The translations under genes were made by a program, and so were the position numbers. Under the pieces are notes generated by a model. It worked only from the letters and a program-made list of their open reading frames with translations. It was not told the origin of the DNA and ran no database searches. From Halomonas litopenaei (GTDB taxonomy: Bacteria; Pseudomonadota; Gammaproteobacteria; Pseudomonadales; Halomonadaceae): DNA of 64,000 nt. Shown in pieces: positions 1 through 8,697 of this stretch. Location: NCBI RefSeq assembly GCF_003045775.1, contig NZ_PXNS01000006.1, positions 1 to 64,000 on the forward strand, in the 5' to 3' direction. Position 1 is the first letter of the stretch; every line of letters begins with the position of its first letter.

Positions 1-62
1 AAACCGCTCAGCGCCGATGGTAGTGTGGGGTCTCCCCATGCGAGAGTAGGTCATCGTCAGGC
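1..62 (+). rRNA. rrf: 5S ribosomal RNA, 3' end (partial)
   Basis: The first 62 bases match the conserved 3' half of gammaproteobacterial 5S rRNA: the GATGGTAGTGTGGGG segment (17-31), the loop D/E arm CCCCATGCGAGAGTAGG (34-50), and the closing 3' strand CATCGTCAGGC (52-62), which pairs with the 5' end lying outside the window. It is read on the plus strand, so a complete rRNA operon should lie immediately upstream. The exact 3' end could be one or two bases later. Confidence 0.93.
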
Positions 63-66
63 ATTT

Positions 67-117
67 ACATAAACAAAAACCCCCAGCTCCGAAGGAGTTG
101 GGGGTTTTTGTTTATGT
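67..117. terminator. Strong bidirectional terminator of the rRNA operon
   Basis: A 24-bp near-perfect inverted repeat (67-90 against 94-117) with a GAA loop and one G-U pair. The GC-rich core is flanked by A-rich sequence on the left and T-rich sequence on the right, so it can terminate transcription from either strand. It sits five bases after the 5S 3' end. Confidence 0.92.
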
Positions 118-120
118 CTG

Positions 121-525
121 TACGATGACCCTTCCTCGCATGCGAGAGTAGGGTGAGAGCCGCCCGGACAATGCAACGCATTGTCAGGCTCGAACGGGCG
201 AGGGATGTAAAGCCGCTTGCGGCGCCCCGAGCCCAGGCTCAAGGCCACGAAGTGGCCGCAGAGGCGTCAGGCATTTATTCAGAAGAAGCCCAATTCCGAG
301 AGGAGTTGGGCTTTTTCGCATGCATGGGGCAGACCCCGCTTTTTATATGTGGGGCCGCGCCGATAACCCCCTCGGCGCGGTCCGGCCTGGCTCTTCTCAA
401 GGGCGGGCTCGCGTCGTTCGTCCCCCCTTGCAGCTTCGCTGCAGCCCTTGTGAAGAGCGCTGGGGTGACTCACCCCTATGCGAGCGACATTGCTGTCTAA
501 GCGTCATCGTCAGGATTTTCTTTAG
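121..525 (+). repeat. Degenerate repeats of the 5S rRNA 3' end between terminators
   Basis: The 13-mer CGTCAGGCATTTA, which closes the 5S gene at 55-67, recurs exactly at 265-277 and in a decayed form (CATCGTCAGGATTTT) near 504-518. A second 5S-like piece, GCATGCGAGAGTAGGG, occurs at 138-153, and CCTATGCGAG occurs near 475. The stretch therefore looks like decayed duplications of the 5S tail plus terminator. A small hairpin lies at 168-184. I see no convincing protein-coding gene here; the open frames are short and unlike any family I know. Confidence 0.6.
286..316 (+). terminator. Second rho-independent terminator of the rrn tail
   Basis: A 12-bp stem (286-297 with 302-313, one G-U pair), GAGA tetraloop, followed by a T run at 312-316. 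Its sequence is almost identical to the terminator at 526-562, which supports duplication. Confidence 0.88.
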
Positions 526-562
526 AAGAAGCCCAATTCCGAGAGGAGTTGGGCTTCTTTCG
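526..562 (+). terminator. Third rho-independent terminator of the rrn tail
   Basis: A 15-bp stem (526-540 with 545-559), GAGA loop and a short T run. It shares the core AAGCCCAATTCC-GAGA-GGAGTTGGGCTT with the terminator at 286-316. It insulates the following metallo-hydrolase gene from rRNA transcription. Confidence 0.87.
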
Positions 563-662
563 TTTCTGCTTCCCCTGCGGAATGCTGCTCTGGATGGAAC
601 GAAGGTGATAAAGAAAGATCAAAATGGCATATTCATCGTACACAGAGCGAAGGAGGTGCCAG

Positions 663-1541
663 ATGCAACGAATTCGTCATTCCGAGGGGCGGCCACAGGT
701 GACGGGATTCTTCGATACCGCGACATCGAGCGTCCAGTACGTGGTCACGGACCCCGATACCAGACGGTGTGCCATCATCGATCCGGTGCTTGATTTCGAT
801 GCGGCCTCCGGTGCGACGTCCACCGCCAGCGCGGATGAACTGCTTGGCTACGTGAAGGAGCACGGCCTCGAAGTCGAGTGGGTGCTGGATACCCATCCCC
901 ATGCCGATCATCTGTCGGCGGCGCAGTATCTCAAGCAGCAGACGGGGGCGCCGACGGCGATTGGGCAGAAGATCACCGAGGTACAGGCGCTGTGGAAGGA
1001 TATCTATCATTGGCCGGAGCTGGCCTGCGACGGTAGCCAGTGGGACAGGCTGTGGGCCGAGGGGGATCGCTTCTCCATCGGTAGTCTCGAGGTCGAGGTG
1101 TTGTTCTCTCCCGGGCATACCCTGGCGTCGGTGACCTACCGCGTCGGTGATGCGGCCTTCGTCCACGACACCCTGTTTCAGCCTGACTTCGGCACGGCCC
1201 GGGCAGACTTTCCCGGTGGCGACGCTCAGGCGTTGTGGCAGTCGATACAGGACCTGCTTGCCTTGCCGGAAGATACCCGCATATTTACCGGGCACGACTA
1301 TCGCCCTGGAGGCCGAGAGCCCCGGTGGGAGAGCACGGTGGCTGAGCAGCGCCGTGACAACATCCATCTCCAGGGTCAGCACGAGGCCGGCTACATCGCC
1401 ATGCGCAATGGACGCGACCAGGACTTGCCGATGCCTGCGCTGATGCTGCCGTCACTCCAGGTGAATATTCTGGGAGGGCGTTTGCCCAAGGCAGAGTCCA
1501 ACGGTCGTCGCTACCTCAAGATCCCACTCAACGCCTTTTAA
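663..1541 (+). CDS. MBL-fold metallo-hydrolase (persulfide dioxygenase/Blh-like)
   Basis: 292 residues. The metallo-beta-lactamase signature THPHADH gives metal ligands His78, His80, Asp82 and His83; further ligands are His152 (SPGHT), Asp169 (HDT) and His211 (TGHDY). Layout and length fit the ETHE1/Blh/glyoxalase-II-like branch, whose members oxidise glutathione persulfide or hydrolyse thioesters; the exact substrate is not determined by sequence. The start at 663 is chosen because AAGGAGG lies 8 bases before it; an ATG at 624 in frame lacks such a site. No rhodanese or sulfide-quinone reductase gene is adjacent, although the next gene acts on sulfur amino acids, so a sulfur role is plausible but unproven. 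Confidence 0.87.
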   Translation: MQRIRHSEGRPQVTGFFDTATSSVQYVVTDPDTRRCAIIDPVLDFDAASGATSTASADELLGYVKEHGLEVEWVLDTHPHADHLSAAQYLKQQTGAPTAIGQKITEVQALWKDIYHWPELACDGSQWDRLWAEGDRFSIGSLEVEVLFSPGHTLASVTYRVGDAAFVHDTLFQPDFGTARADFPGGDAQALWQSIQDLLALPEDTRIFTGHDYRPGGREPRWESTVAEQRRDNIHLQGQHEAGYIAMRNGRDQDLPMPALMLPSLQVNILGGRLPKAESNGRRYLKIPLNAF

Positions 1542-1781
1542 GCGCCGTGACGGCTGCTGAGAGCGGCCTCCGAGAGCGGAGTCCATGAATATTTCTGCGG
1601 CGGGCGCTTGCCGATAGGGTCCGGTGAATATCATCCAGTGATGGTTCCTCGGGCCTTGCCCTTTCGTTATCGACGTCGTTATCGAGCGCGGGCGCTTGGG
1701 CATGCGTCTCTGGTGAAGTGTCTGCTTTCACGCTAGGTTGGTCAGACGGTGATTGGCTTGCAAGCTCACAAAGGAGGCAGC

Positions 1782-2960
1782 ATGCCCCGTCTCGACCGCT
1801 ATGGACTGGCGACGCGCACCATCCATGGCCAGCAACAGCGTGATCCCTTCGGCAGTCCCCATATGCCGATCTACGACACCACGACCTTCGCCTTCGATGA
1901 TACGGCCTCTCTGCGAGAGGTCGGAGAAGGGAAGAAGCGTGGAGGATTCTATTCGCGCTATGGCATGAATCCGACGTTGTACGCCCTCGAGGACGTGTTG
2001 GCAGGACTGGAGGGCGCCGAGGCCGCCCTGAGTTTCAGTGCAGGGATGGGGGCCATCAGCGCCTTGCTGCTGGCCCACGGTAAAAAAGGGGTGGTGGGCT
2101 ACGGTGAGATCTACGGTGGCACCCTGGGGCTGATGGCGAAGGGATTGCCAAGCCTCGGTTATCCCGTCGACCTGGTGTTGGACGATGAAGGCGACGCTCT
2201 CGAGCGGAGGCTACGCGAGGGCATTGGTCTGGTCTTCGTGGAGACACCGAGCAACCCGACCCTTGCCATCACCGATATCGAAAAGCTGGCTAGGCAGGCG
2301 CACGCCCATGGCGCACTGGTGGTGGTGGACAATACCTTTGCCACGCCGGTCAACCAGCTGCCGCTGCCACTCGGCGCCGATCTGGTGGTGCACAGCGCCA
2401 CCAAATATCTGGGAGGGCACAGTGATCTCACCGCAGGGGCGGTGATGGGCACTCGTGCGTTGCTGGAGCCTATCGATTGGTGGCGTCAGTCCCTGGGCAG
2501 TGCACCATCGCCGCAGACAGCGTCATTGTTGTCGCGAAGCCTCAAGACCCTGTCGGTTCGAGTGGCGCAGCACAACCGTTCGGCGCAGACGATCGCCGAA
2601 GCGCTGCAATCGCATGCGGCAGTACGTCGTGTCCACTATCCTGGTCTGACGAGTCACCCCGGGCACGAGGTGGCCAGGCGGCAGATGCGTGGGTTCGGGG
2701 GCATGTTGACGCTCGAGCTGGAGGCGGACCTTTCGTTGACGGAGAAGATCGCGGAATCGCTTCGCTGGTTTGCCCTGGCACCAAGCCTGGGTGGCGCCGA
2801 AAGTCTGGTGACTCAGCCCCGCACGACCACCCACGTGGACTTGAGCGACGAGGAACGCCAGCGCAGAGGTATTTCGGACAGCATGTTGAGATTGTCGATA
2901 GGGCTCGAGGACGTGGAAGACCTGCTCGAGGATCTCGATCAGGCGCTGAGGCTTGCTTGA
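1782..2960 (+). CDS. Cys/Met metabolism PLP-dependent enzyme (cystathionine gamma-synthase/lyase family)
   Basis: 392 residues, the normal length for this family of gamma-elimination and gamma-replacement enzymes acting on cystathionine, methionine or O-acylhomoserine. The PLP lysine is Lys208 in SATKYLGGHSD; the phosphate-binding region SFSAGMGAI is at about 84-92, VVVDNTFATP at about 180-189, and the C-terminal motif SLGGAESL is present. AAGGAGG precedes the ATG at 1782. Whether it is MetB, MetC, MetZ or methionine gamma-lyase cannot be decided by eye. It follows the MBL gene by 240 bp, so it may have its own promoter. Confidence 0.9.
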   Translation: MPRLDRYGLATRTIHGQQQRDPFGSPHMPIYDTTTFAFDDTASLREVGEGKKRGGFYSRYGMNPTLYALEDVLAGLEGAEAALSFSAGMGAISALLLAHGKKGVVGYGEIYGGTLGLMAKGLPSLGYPVDLVLDDEGDALERRLREGIGLVFVETPSNPTLAITDIEKLARQAHAHGALVVVDNTFATPVNQLPLPLGADLVVHSATKYLGGHSDLTAGAVMGTRALLEPIDWWRQSLGSAPSPQTASLLSRSLKTLSVRVAQHNRSAQTIAEALQSHAAVRRVHYPGLTSHPGHEVARRQMRGFGGMLTLELEADLSLTEKIAESLRWFALAPSLGGAESLVTQPRTTTHVDLSDEERQRRGISDSMLRLSIGLEDVEDLLEDLDQALRLA

Positions 2961-3128
2961 AGCAGCATGAAGAAGGCGGGGCAGGTCGATGCTATCTCGG
3001 CAGGGCGATTGTCTTGCCTGTATTTTTCAGCTTGGCCTGCGCGCGTCGGTGGTGACGCCGATCGTGTGACGGGCGCCTCTGCCTTCGGCTCCAGGGCGAT
3101 TGATGGAGTCCAGTGTCAGGAGAAAGGG

Positions 3129-3617
3129 ATGTTCGATACGCTTGGTCTTGCCCTGGTGATCGGTGTCGGCGGGACGGCGCTGCTGGATCTGTGGAATTGG
3201 CTGTTGAACAAGTCGATAGGGCAACCACTGCCACCCTGGCATCTGGTCGGCCGCTGGTTTTCGGGCTTGCCCAAGGGGAGACTGGTCCATCGCCAGGGGA
3301 TCGCTTCCTCGCCTGCGATCGGCGGGGAGCTCGCCATCGGCTGGATCATGCACTACGTCGTGGGCGTGAGCTTTGCCTTGGCGCTGTTGTTGGTGTGGGG
3401 AGATGGCTGGGCGTTGGCACCGACCTTTGGCCCGGCCTTGATCGTGGGCCTGGTGACGGTAGGCGCGGGCTGGTTCATCCTGCAGCCTGGCATGGGAGTG
3501 GGGGTTGCCTGCTCGGGCGCTCCCAACCCGAGCCTCGCCCGCATGAACAACGTGGTGGGCCATATCGTCTTTGCCCTGGGCATGTATCTGGCGGCGCGTC
3601 TGATCACGGCGGGCTGA
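3129..3617 (+). CDS. DUF2938 family integral membrane protein
   Basis: 162 residues, almost wholly hydrophobic, with four likely transmembrane segments (about 3-23, 70-90, 96-118 and 140-160). The pattern LLDLWNW near the N-terminus, the H-rich RQGIASSPAIGGE loop and the conserved NPSLARMNNVVGHIVFGLG-like C-terminal stretch are typical of DUF2938, a family of unknown function. An AGGAGAAAGG ribosome site supports the ATG at 3129. Its last 14 bases overlap the end of the convergent cytochrome gene. Confidence 0.82.
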   Translation: MFDTLGLALVIGVGGTALLDLWNWLLNKSIGQPLPPWHLVGRWFSGLPKGRLVHRQGIASSPAIGGELAIGWIMHYVVGVSFALALLLVWGDGWALAPTFGPALIVGLVTVGAGWFILQPGMGVGVACSGAPNPSLARMNNVVGHIVFALGMYLAARLITAG

Positions 3618-4683
3618 GCAGATACCTTGGGGTGAAGCGAGGTTCCAGATAGACGGTCTGGGCCGTCAGAGCAATGCTCTCGAGTGCCTTGTTCAATCGC
3701 TCCGGTGTCAGATCGGCCCCCGCTGCAGCCAGGGCTTCTCCGAGCAGGGCGCCAAGGGCGTAGCCGCGCAGGGCTTCGGGCCCCTGATCGTGGAGGGCGG
3801 CCCAGCTCAGGGCGTCCTGGTGCGGTATGGCGAGGATAACCTCATGGCCGGCTTCTGCCAGGGCAGCGGCGTGTTCGCCGAGATGATCCAGACAACCGAC
3901 CAGGGTTCTGGGGGTGTCCAGCAGTTCACCATTTTCCAGTTCGTCGACAATATTGTCGCTGGCGACCAGGGTCACATCGGCTGCCGCCGAGAGCGGAAGA
4001 CTCATGGTCATCAGCCGAAAGCGAAATTCGTCGCCAGGGCGGCCGAGCAGGCCCACGCGCTGTGCGCTGGTATTGCGCACTTCCTTGACGGAGGCCACCA
4101 GGCAGGCCGTCTGCAAGCGCTCTTCCAGCCGGTCGTCGATCTCGGCCAGGGTCGTTAACACGTCAGGCCGCGTCGTCACCTCGATACGTCGACCAAAAGC
4201 GCCGCCCTGGCTATTGAAGGCAGCAATGGCCGCGCTGAAGCCGATATCCAGGTCCGAATTTCCGGAGATGCCCACCAGCACTCGTGTGGGTTCGATGCCG
4301 GTGTCCGTCGCCGCCGAGAGCTGTTGCAGGTGGTCGATCAGCGAGTCCAGAACGTCGTCGTCCAGCGCGTAACGTGGCATCTGCGCAGACAGTCGGCGTT
4401 GATCGGGAGCGATGCCCTGACTCAGTGCCTTCAGCAGACTCGTTCGATCATAGCCAGGCTGGTGGTCTTCGCTGGTCAATGCCGTCCAATGGACAGCGGG
4501 TGCAGTGCCATCGATCCCCAGGCCATCGACACCGTGGCAGCTTGCACAGGAGGGATGAGGTGACTCGCCGTGGGTTCCCTGCTGGTAGAGGGTCTGTCCT
4601 GACGTCAGAGGAGGGGAGTCGGCGGCTCGGGCAGAAAGCACGATGCATGAGGCCATGACGGCAAGTCGAATGCTGGCTCTCAA
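3604..4683 (-). CDS. Cytochrome c fused to a periplasmic substrate-binding-like domain
   Basis: 359 residues in two parts. A Sec signal (1-20, cleaved near SARA-AD) leads into a class I c-type cytochrome with haem site CASCH (46-50) and likely axial Met102 in AQMPRY. From about 130 to the end the sequence resembles the type I periplasmic binding fold of branched-chain amino-acid receptors (VGISGNSDLDIGFSAAIAAFN, a typical strand-helix opening). The start is TTG at 4683, supported by GGGAGGACA about 9 bases upstream; an ATG 27 bases later would cut into the signal. The binding domain is shorter than usual (about 230 instead of 330 residues). No permease or oxidase is adjacent. Likely a periplasmic electron-carrying or sensing protein. 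Confidence 0.75.
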   Translation of the reverse strand: MRASIRLAVMASCIVLSARAADSPPLTSGQTLYQQGTHGESPHPSCASCHGVDGLGIDGTAPAVHWTALTSEDHQPGYDRTSLLKALSQGIAPDQRRLSAQMPRYALDDDVLDSLIDHLQQLSAATDTGIEPTRVLVGISGNSDLDIGFSAAIAAFNSQGGAFGRRIEVTTRPDVLTTLAEIDDRLEERLQTACLVASVKEVRNTSAQRVGLLGRPGDEFRFRLMTMSLPLSAAADVTLVASDNIVDELENGELLDTPRTLVGCLDHLGEHAAALAEAGHEVILAIPHQDALSWAALHDQGPEALRGYALGALLGEALAAAGADLTPERLNKALESIALTAQTVYLEPRFTPRYLLSPP

Positions 4684-4987
4684 GGCAGGGTGTCCTCCCG
4701 CTATTGCGTGTCCATGTACAGTAACGCAGCTTCCGAGTGACTGGGCAAGCTACCATCGTCCCCTCCCCCCGCTCCTTGCTGCCCACACACTGTAGCCGGG
4801 ATTGCCGACTCAGGGCGGCTGACCTCAGAGTTTGTGGTCAGTCGACACAGCCTCTGTCGGATGCTAACCGCCAACCTGTCGGTGCGACTCGAGGTGTTCC
4901 CGAAGCCGCACGATTTGGCACGTACCGAGCAAGAATTTGCCAATTGGGTCCGCCCGAAAATGACGTTCGTCCCAGTGCTGGCGGTCG
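4684..4987. other. Non-coding gap between cytochrome fusion and LysR gene
   Basis: 304 bases without a gene I can support. The upstream part must carry the promoter of the leftward cytochrome-fusion gene; a small inverted repeat CTGACC...GGTCAG is at 4819-4841. Short open frames on both strands have no recognisable features and poor codon patterns. Confidence 0.4.
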
Positions 4988-5938
4988 CTACCTGGCGTCT
5001 CCTGGACGAGCCCGACCGGCTAGCGTCCTCAAGCGTTCGCAAAGCGCTCTCGCTGGTTCACTAAGCAAGCTTCCCTTGCGGGTCATCAGGCCGTAGGGCG
5101 CCAGGGTGCGTCCTAGCGACAGCGGCAGGGCCTGAATATGGCCCATGGCCAGGTGTTCACTCAGCACGCTCTCCGACATCACCATCAGGCAGTCGCTGCG
5201 CTGTACCAACTGCAAGGCGGCGAAAATCGAGCCGCACTCGATCACGTCGCGGGGGGAGACCAGGCCTTGAACCTCGAACGCCTTTTCTACTGCCTGGCGA
5301 GCCGGTGTGCTCAGCGGTTGCAGCAGCCAGGGCCAGTCGTCCAGCAATGCGGATAGTGGAGGGAGCTCTGGCTCAAGCAAGGGGTGTCCGCGCCGCACGA
5401 CCGTCAGCAGGGTTTCTTCGCCGAGCGCCTCGAAGTCGAAGGCGTTGTGTTGCGAGGCGGTGGTGTAGCGGGCAATGGCCAACTCTATCTTGCCCTGATC
5501 AAGCAGCTCGGCCAGTTGGTCGCTGGTTTCGCCCATCAGTCGTATCTGCAGCAGCGGTCGGTCACGCTTTAGCGCGATGATGGCATCGGCGACCAGATCC
5601 GGCGCTGCGCCCATGATGGCGCCCAACACCAGTTGCCCCTGGCCGCCCAACTGGTGACGACGAACCTCCTCCGCACAGCGGTCGAGGCGCGCCAGGGCGT
5701 TGTCGGCAAAGTCGATCAGCATCTCCCCGACACTGGTAGGCAACATGCCCCGCGACGTGCGCTTGAACAGCTGGCAGCCGAAAGCCCGTTCGATTTCACC
5801 CAGCATGCGCGTGGCGGCCGGCTGGGACATGTGCATGGCGTCGGCGGTCTGGTGAAGGTTCTTGCGGCGACCGAGGGTCGCGATCATCAAGAGATGCTTG
5901 TAGCGCAGGCGTGCCAGCAGGGCCTGATAGGCCTCCAT
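4988..5938 (-). CDS. LysR-family transcriptional regulator, divergent from the rhamnose operon
   Basis: 316 residues: N-terminal winged helix-turn-helix (about 18-77, with HQTADAMHMSQPAATRML as recognition region) and a substrate-binding domain (about 100-300). It resembles the GbpR/galactose-binding-protein regulator branch. AAGGAGA lies before the ATG at 5938. It is transcribed away from the L-rhamnose genes across a 251-bp gap holding a clear LysR-type box, so it is the obvious regulator of that pathway; the effector is probably L-rhamnonate, its lactone or a keto-deoxy intermediate (inference). Confidence 0.88.
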   Translation of the reverse strand: MEAYQALLARLRYKHLLMIATLGRRKNLHQTADAMHMSQPAATRMLGEIERAFGCQLFKRTSRGMLPTSVGEMLIDFADNALARLDRCAEEVRRHQLGGQGQLVLGAIMGAAPDLVADAIIALKRDRPLLQIRLMGETSDQLAELLDQGKIELAIARYTTASQHNAFDFEALGEETLLTVVRRGHPLLEPELPPLSALLDDWPWLLQPLSTPARQAVEKAFEVQGLVSPRDVIECGSIFAALQLVQRSDCLMVMSESVLSEHLAMGHIQALPLSLGRTLAPYGLMTRKGSLLSEPARALCERLRTLAGRARPGDAR

Positions 5939-6001
5939 CGAATCTCCTTGGAGTGAGAAGTGATACCTAAAGATTATGAGCAGGTAGCGCCCGCCGATGC
6001 C

Positions 6002-6017
6002 TTAGACATTGGTCTAA
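6002..6017. promoter_or_regulatory. LysR-type operator in the divergent rhamnose promoter region
   Basis: A perfect inverted repeat TTAGAC-ATTG-GTCTAA, matching the T-N11-A rule for LysR proteins. It is 64 bp from the LysR start and 173 bp from rhmD. A second, wide inverted repeat, TGATACCT (5961-5968) and AGGTATCA (6096-6103), brackets it and could be a pair of activation half-sites. Confidence 0.65.
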
Positions 6018-6189
6018 ACCGTTATTGGAGAGCGGTAAGCGGGAGTTTGCCGAAGGCCGCCTAGGCACGGGTATTGCCCTCGGTCGATAACAAAAAGGTA
6101 TCAGAAGAGCCGCCTTTTCGATTGGTGTCGACGACCACGAGTTGGCTAGAAAGGAGTCATTCCAAGCGCATTATCCGAGGGAGAATCGC

Positions 6190-7374
6190 ATGACCGATGT
6201 CACCATCAAGCAGGTTCGCGCCTACACCGTTCGCGGCGGCGGTGCCGACTACCATGATCAGTCCGAAGGACACTGGATCGACGGGCAGATATCCACACCC
6301 ATGAGCAAGTATCCGGAATACCGGATGAATCGCCGTAGCTTCGGGCTTAATGTGCTGGGCACCCTGGTGGTGGAGGTAGAGGCCAGCGATGGCACTGTAG
6401 GCTTCGCGGTGACCACCGCCGGCGAGATCGGCGCCTTTATCGTCGAGCGACATCTGGCGAGGTTTCTCGAGGGTCGCAAGATCACCGAGATCGAGAAGAT
6501 GTGGGATCAGATGTTCAACGCCACCCTGTTCTATGGTCGCAAGGGCATCGTGATCAATACCATCTCCGGGGTCGACCTGGCCCTCTGGGACCTGCTCGGC
6601 AAGGTGCGCGGGGAGCCGGTACATGAACTGCTGGGAGGCGCCGTGCGCGACGAGCTCCAGTTCTACGCCACAGGGGCGCGCCCCGATCTGGCCAGGGACA
6701 TGGGCTTTATCGGCGGCAAGATGCCGCTTGCTCATGGCCCCGCCGAGGGCAATGAGGGGCTGACCCGCAACCTTGAGCATCTGGCCGAGATGCGCTCGCG
6801 GGTCGGTGACGACTTCTGGCTGATGTACGACTGCTGGATGAGCCTGGACGTGAACTACGCCACGCGATTGGCCCAGGGCGCGAGTGAACTGGGGCTCAAG
6901 TGGATCGAGGAGGCCCTGCCGCCCGATGATTACTGGGGCTATGCCGAGCTCAAGCGTAATGTGCCCAAGGGCATGCTGGTCAACACCGGCGAGCACGAGG
7001 CCACTCGCTGGGGCTTCCGCCTGCTGATGGAAATGGACTGCTGCGACGTCATTCAGCCCGACGTGGGCTGGTGCGGCGGGGTGACCGAATTGATCAAGAT
7101 CTCGGCGCTGGCCGATGCCCACAACAAGCTGGTCGTGCCGCATGGCTCCTCGGTGTACAGCTATCACTTCGTTATCACCCGCCACAACAGCCCCTTTGCC
7201 GAATTCCTGATGATGGCGCCCAAGGCCGATGAGGTGGTGCCGATGTTCCATCCGCTGCTGCTCGATGAGCCAGTGCCGAGCCATGGCCGGATGTCGGTGT
7301 CGGCGCTGGACAAGCCGGGTTTCGGGGTTCGCCTGAATCCCGAATGCGAGCTCAGTCGTCCCTATACCCATTGA
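6190..7374 (+). CDS. rhmD: L-rhamnonate dehydratase (enolase superfamily)
   Basis: 394 residues. Very close to E. coli RhmD from memory along the whole length, including [72 protein letters not shown] and the C-terminal LDKPGFGV. These carry the metal-binding acids and the catalytic His of the enolase superfamily. The enzyme removes water from L-rhamnonate to give 2-keto-3-deoxy-L-rhamnonate. GAGGGAGAA precedes the ATG at 6190; an upstream in-frame ATG at 6142 has no good site. First gene of the rhamnose operon. Confidence 0.96.
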   Translation: MTDVTIKQVRAYTVRGGGADYHDQSEGHWIDGQISTPMSKYPEYRMNRRSFGLNVLGTLVVEVEASDGTVGFAVTTAGEIGAFIVERHLARFLEGRKITEIEKMWDQMFNATLFYGRKGIVINTISGVDLALWDLLGKVRGEPVHELLGGAVRDELQFYATGARPDLARDMGFIGGKMPLAHGPAEGNEGLTRNLEHLAEMRSRVGDDFWLMYDCWMSLDVNYATRLAQGASELGLKWIEEALPPDDYWGYAELKRNVPKGMLVNTGEHEATRWGFRLLMEMDCCDVIQPDVGWCGGVTELIKISALADAHNKLVVPHGSSVYSYHFVITRHNSPFAEFLMMAPKADEVVPMFHPLLLDEPVPSHGRMSVSALDKPGFGVRLNPECELSRPYTH

Positions 7375-7408
7375 GCAGCGGCGTCGATGGTGACGTCAGG
7401 GAGGCCCC

Positions 7409-7738
7409 ATGGAATTGAAAGCCTTTCGCATGAACCTGTTCCCCGGCCAGCATCAGGAATACCGCCGTCGCCACGACGCGTTGTGGCCGGAGTTGGGCCA
7501 GGCGCTGGCCGACGCCGGGGTGCTTGACTACCGGATCTTTCTGGACGGCGATCGCCACACCCTGTTTGCGGTGATGCAGCTGGCCGAGGGCCACTCCGTC
7601 GATAACTTGCCGGAGCTCCCCGTCGTGCGTCGCTGGTGGGCGCACATGGCCGATATCATGGACACCCATCCAGACGATTCGCCTGTGGTGGTAGATCTCG
7701 AGGAAGTCTTTGCCTTCGTTCCAGGAGCCACCTCATGA
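7409..7738 (+). CDS. rhaM: L-rhamnose mutarotase
   Basis: 109 residues, the standard size of the RhaM/RhaU family, which interconverts alpha- and beta-L-rhamnopyranose. Visible family signatures are AFRMNLFPGQHQEYRRRHDALWPEL-type N-terminus with the catalytic His region, LDYRIFLD, LFAVMQ and the C-terminal RRWWAHMADIMDTHPDD. It supplies the anomer used by the dehydrogenase. A4-base ATGA overlap couples it to the lactonase gene. Confidence 0.95.
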   Translation: MELKAFRMNLFPGQHQEYRRRHDALWPELGQALADAGVLDYRIFLDGDRHTLFAVMQLAEGHSVDNLPELPVVRRWWAHMADIMDTHPDDSPVVVDLEEVFAFVPGATS

Positions 7739-8631
7739 GCGCCATCTCGATTGTCGATCCCCATCTCCACTATTGGTCACTGGCCAGCGGTAACCAGCCC
7801 TGGCTGGAAAACCCGGTACCCAATCTGCTGGGGGACTACTCGCCGATGGCGCAGGATCATCTGCCGGAGGATCTGGAGCGTGCGCGAGGTGAGATCGATA
7901 TTCAGGCCTGCGTCCACGTGGAGGCCGATGCGGTCGATCCGGTGGCGGAAACCCGCTGGTTGGCCGAGGTGATCGCCAGCGGAGCACGGCTGGCGCCCGA
8001 TGCTCTGGTGGTCGGGGTCGACCTGTCGCATAAGGACGCCGAAGAGCAGCTCGATGCTCAGCGAGAGCTGAGCGATCGGGTATGTGGCGTACGTCAGATC
8101 CTGAACGTTCATGACGATCCACTGTTCGACTACGTGGGGCGTGACTACGTCAGCGAGCCAGGCTGGCGAAGCAATCTACGCATGCTGGCATCGCGGGGGC
8201 TGTCCTTCGACCTGCAGATCTACCCGAGCCAGATGGCCCAGGCGGCTGCGCTGGCACGTGAATGCGACGACATCCTTTTCGTGCTCAATCACGCGGGTAT
8301 GTACGTGGACCGACAGCATCTCGATGGCTGGCGTGCCTGGAGGGATGGGCTACGTGAGCTGGCGGCCTGCGACAACGTCATGATCAAGCTCAGTGGCTTC
8401 GGCATGCTCGACCATCGGTGGACGCGAGACGCGGTAGTGCCACTGGTGTGGGAGGCCATCGATGCCTTCGGTATCGAGCGGGCCATGTTCGCCTCCAACT
8501 TCCCGGTGGACGGCCTGTACGCCGGCTATGAAGACATCTGGCGGACCTACCTCGAGATCGTGACGGGCGTCTCCGACAGCGAACGCGATGCCCTGTTCCG
8601 CGACAACGCCAGACGCTGCTATCGACTGTGA
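7735..8631 (+). CDS. Amidohydrolase-2 family lactonase, probable L-rhamnono-1,4-lactonase
   Basis: 298 residues. The N-terminal metal site VDPHLHYW, HVEADAVDP and the C-terminal FASNFPVDGLY motif are those of the amidohydrolase-2 sugar-lactonase group (L-fuconolactonase, L-rhamnonolactonase, pyrone dicarboxylate lactonase). In this position between the dehydrogenase and RhmD it should open L-rhamnono-1,4-lactone to L-rhamnonate. The ATG at 7735 overlaps the rhaM stop (ATGA), showing translational coupling. No signal peptide; cytoplasmic. Confidence 0.9.
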   Translation: MSAISIVDPHLHYWSLASGNQPWLENPVPNLLGDYSPMAQDHLPEDLERARGEIDIQACVHVEADAVDPVAETRWLAEVIASGARLAPDALVVGVDLSHKDAEEQLDAQRELSDRVCGVRQILNVHDDPLFDYVGRDYVSEPGWRSNLRMLASRGLSFDLQIYPSQMAQAAALARECDDILFVLNHAGMYVDRQHLDGWRAWRDGLRELAACDNVMIKLSGFGMLDHRWTRDAVVPLVWEAIDAFGIERAMFASNFPVDGLYAGYEDIWRTYLEIVTGVSDSERDALFRDNARRCYRL

Positions 8632-8697
8632 GCGGTATCTCGCTCGCCGCCTCCGGCCCATCTGGATGCTTTGACCCCTCTATTTCAGGAGAACGCC

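Noticed and set aside
168..184. Hairpin resembling a tRNA arm in the rrn tail
   Set aside because: No complete cloverleaf can be drawn around it.
4701..5064. Small open frames on both strands between the cytochrome fusion and the LysR gene
   Set aside because: They overlap each other, lack ribosome sites and recognisable domains.
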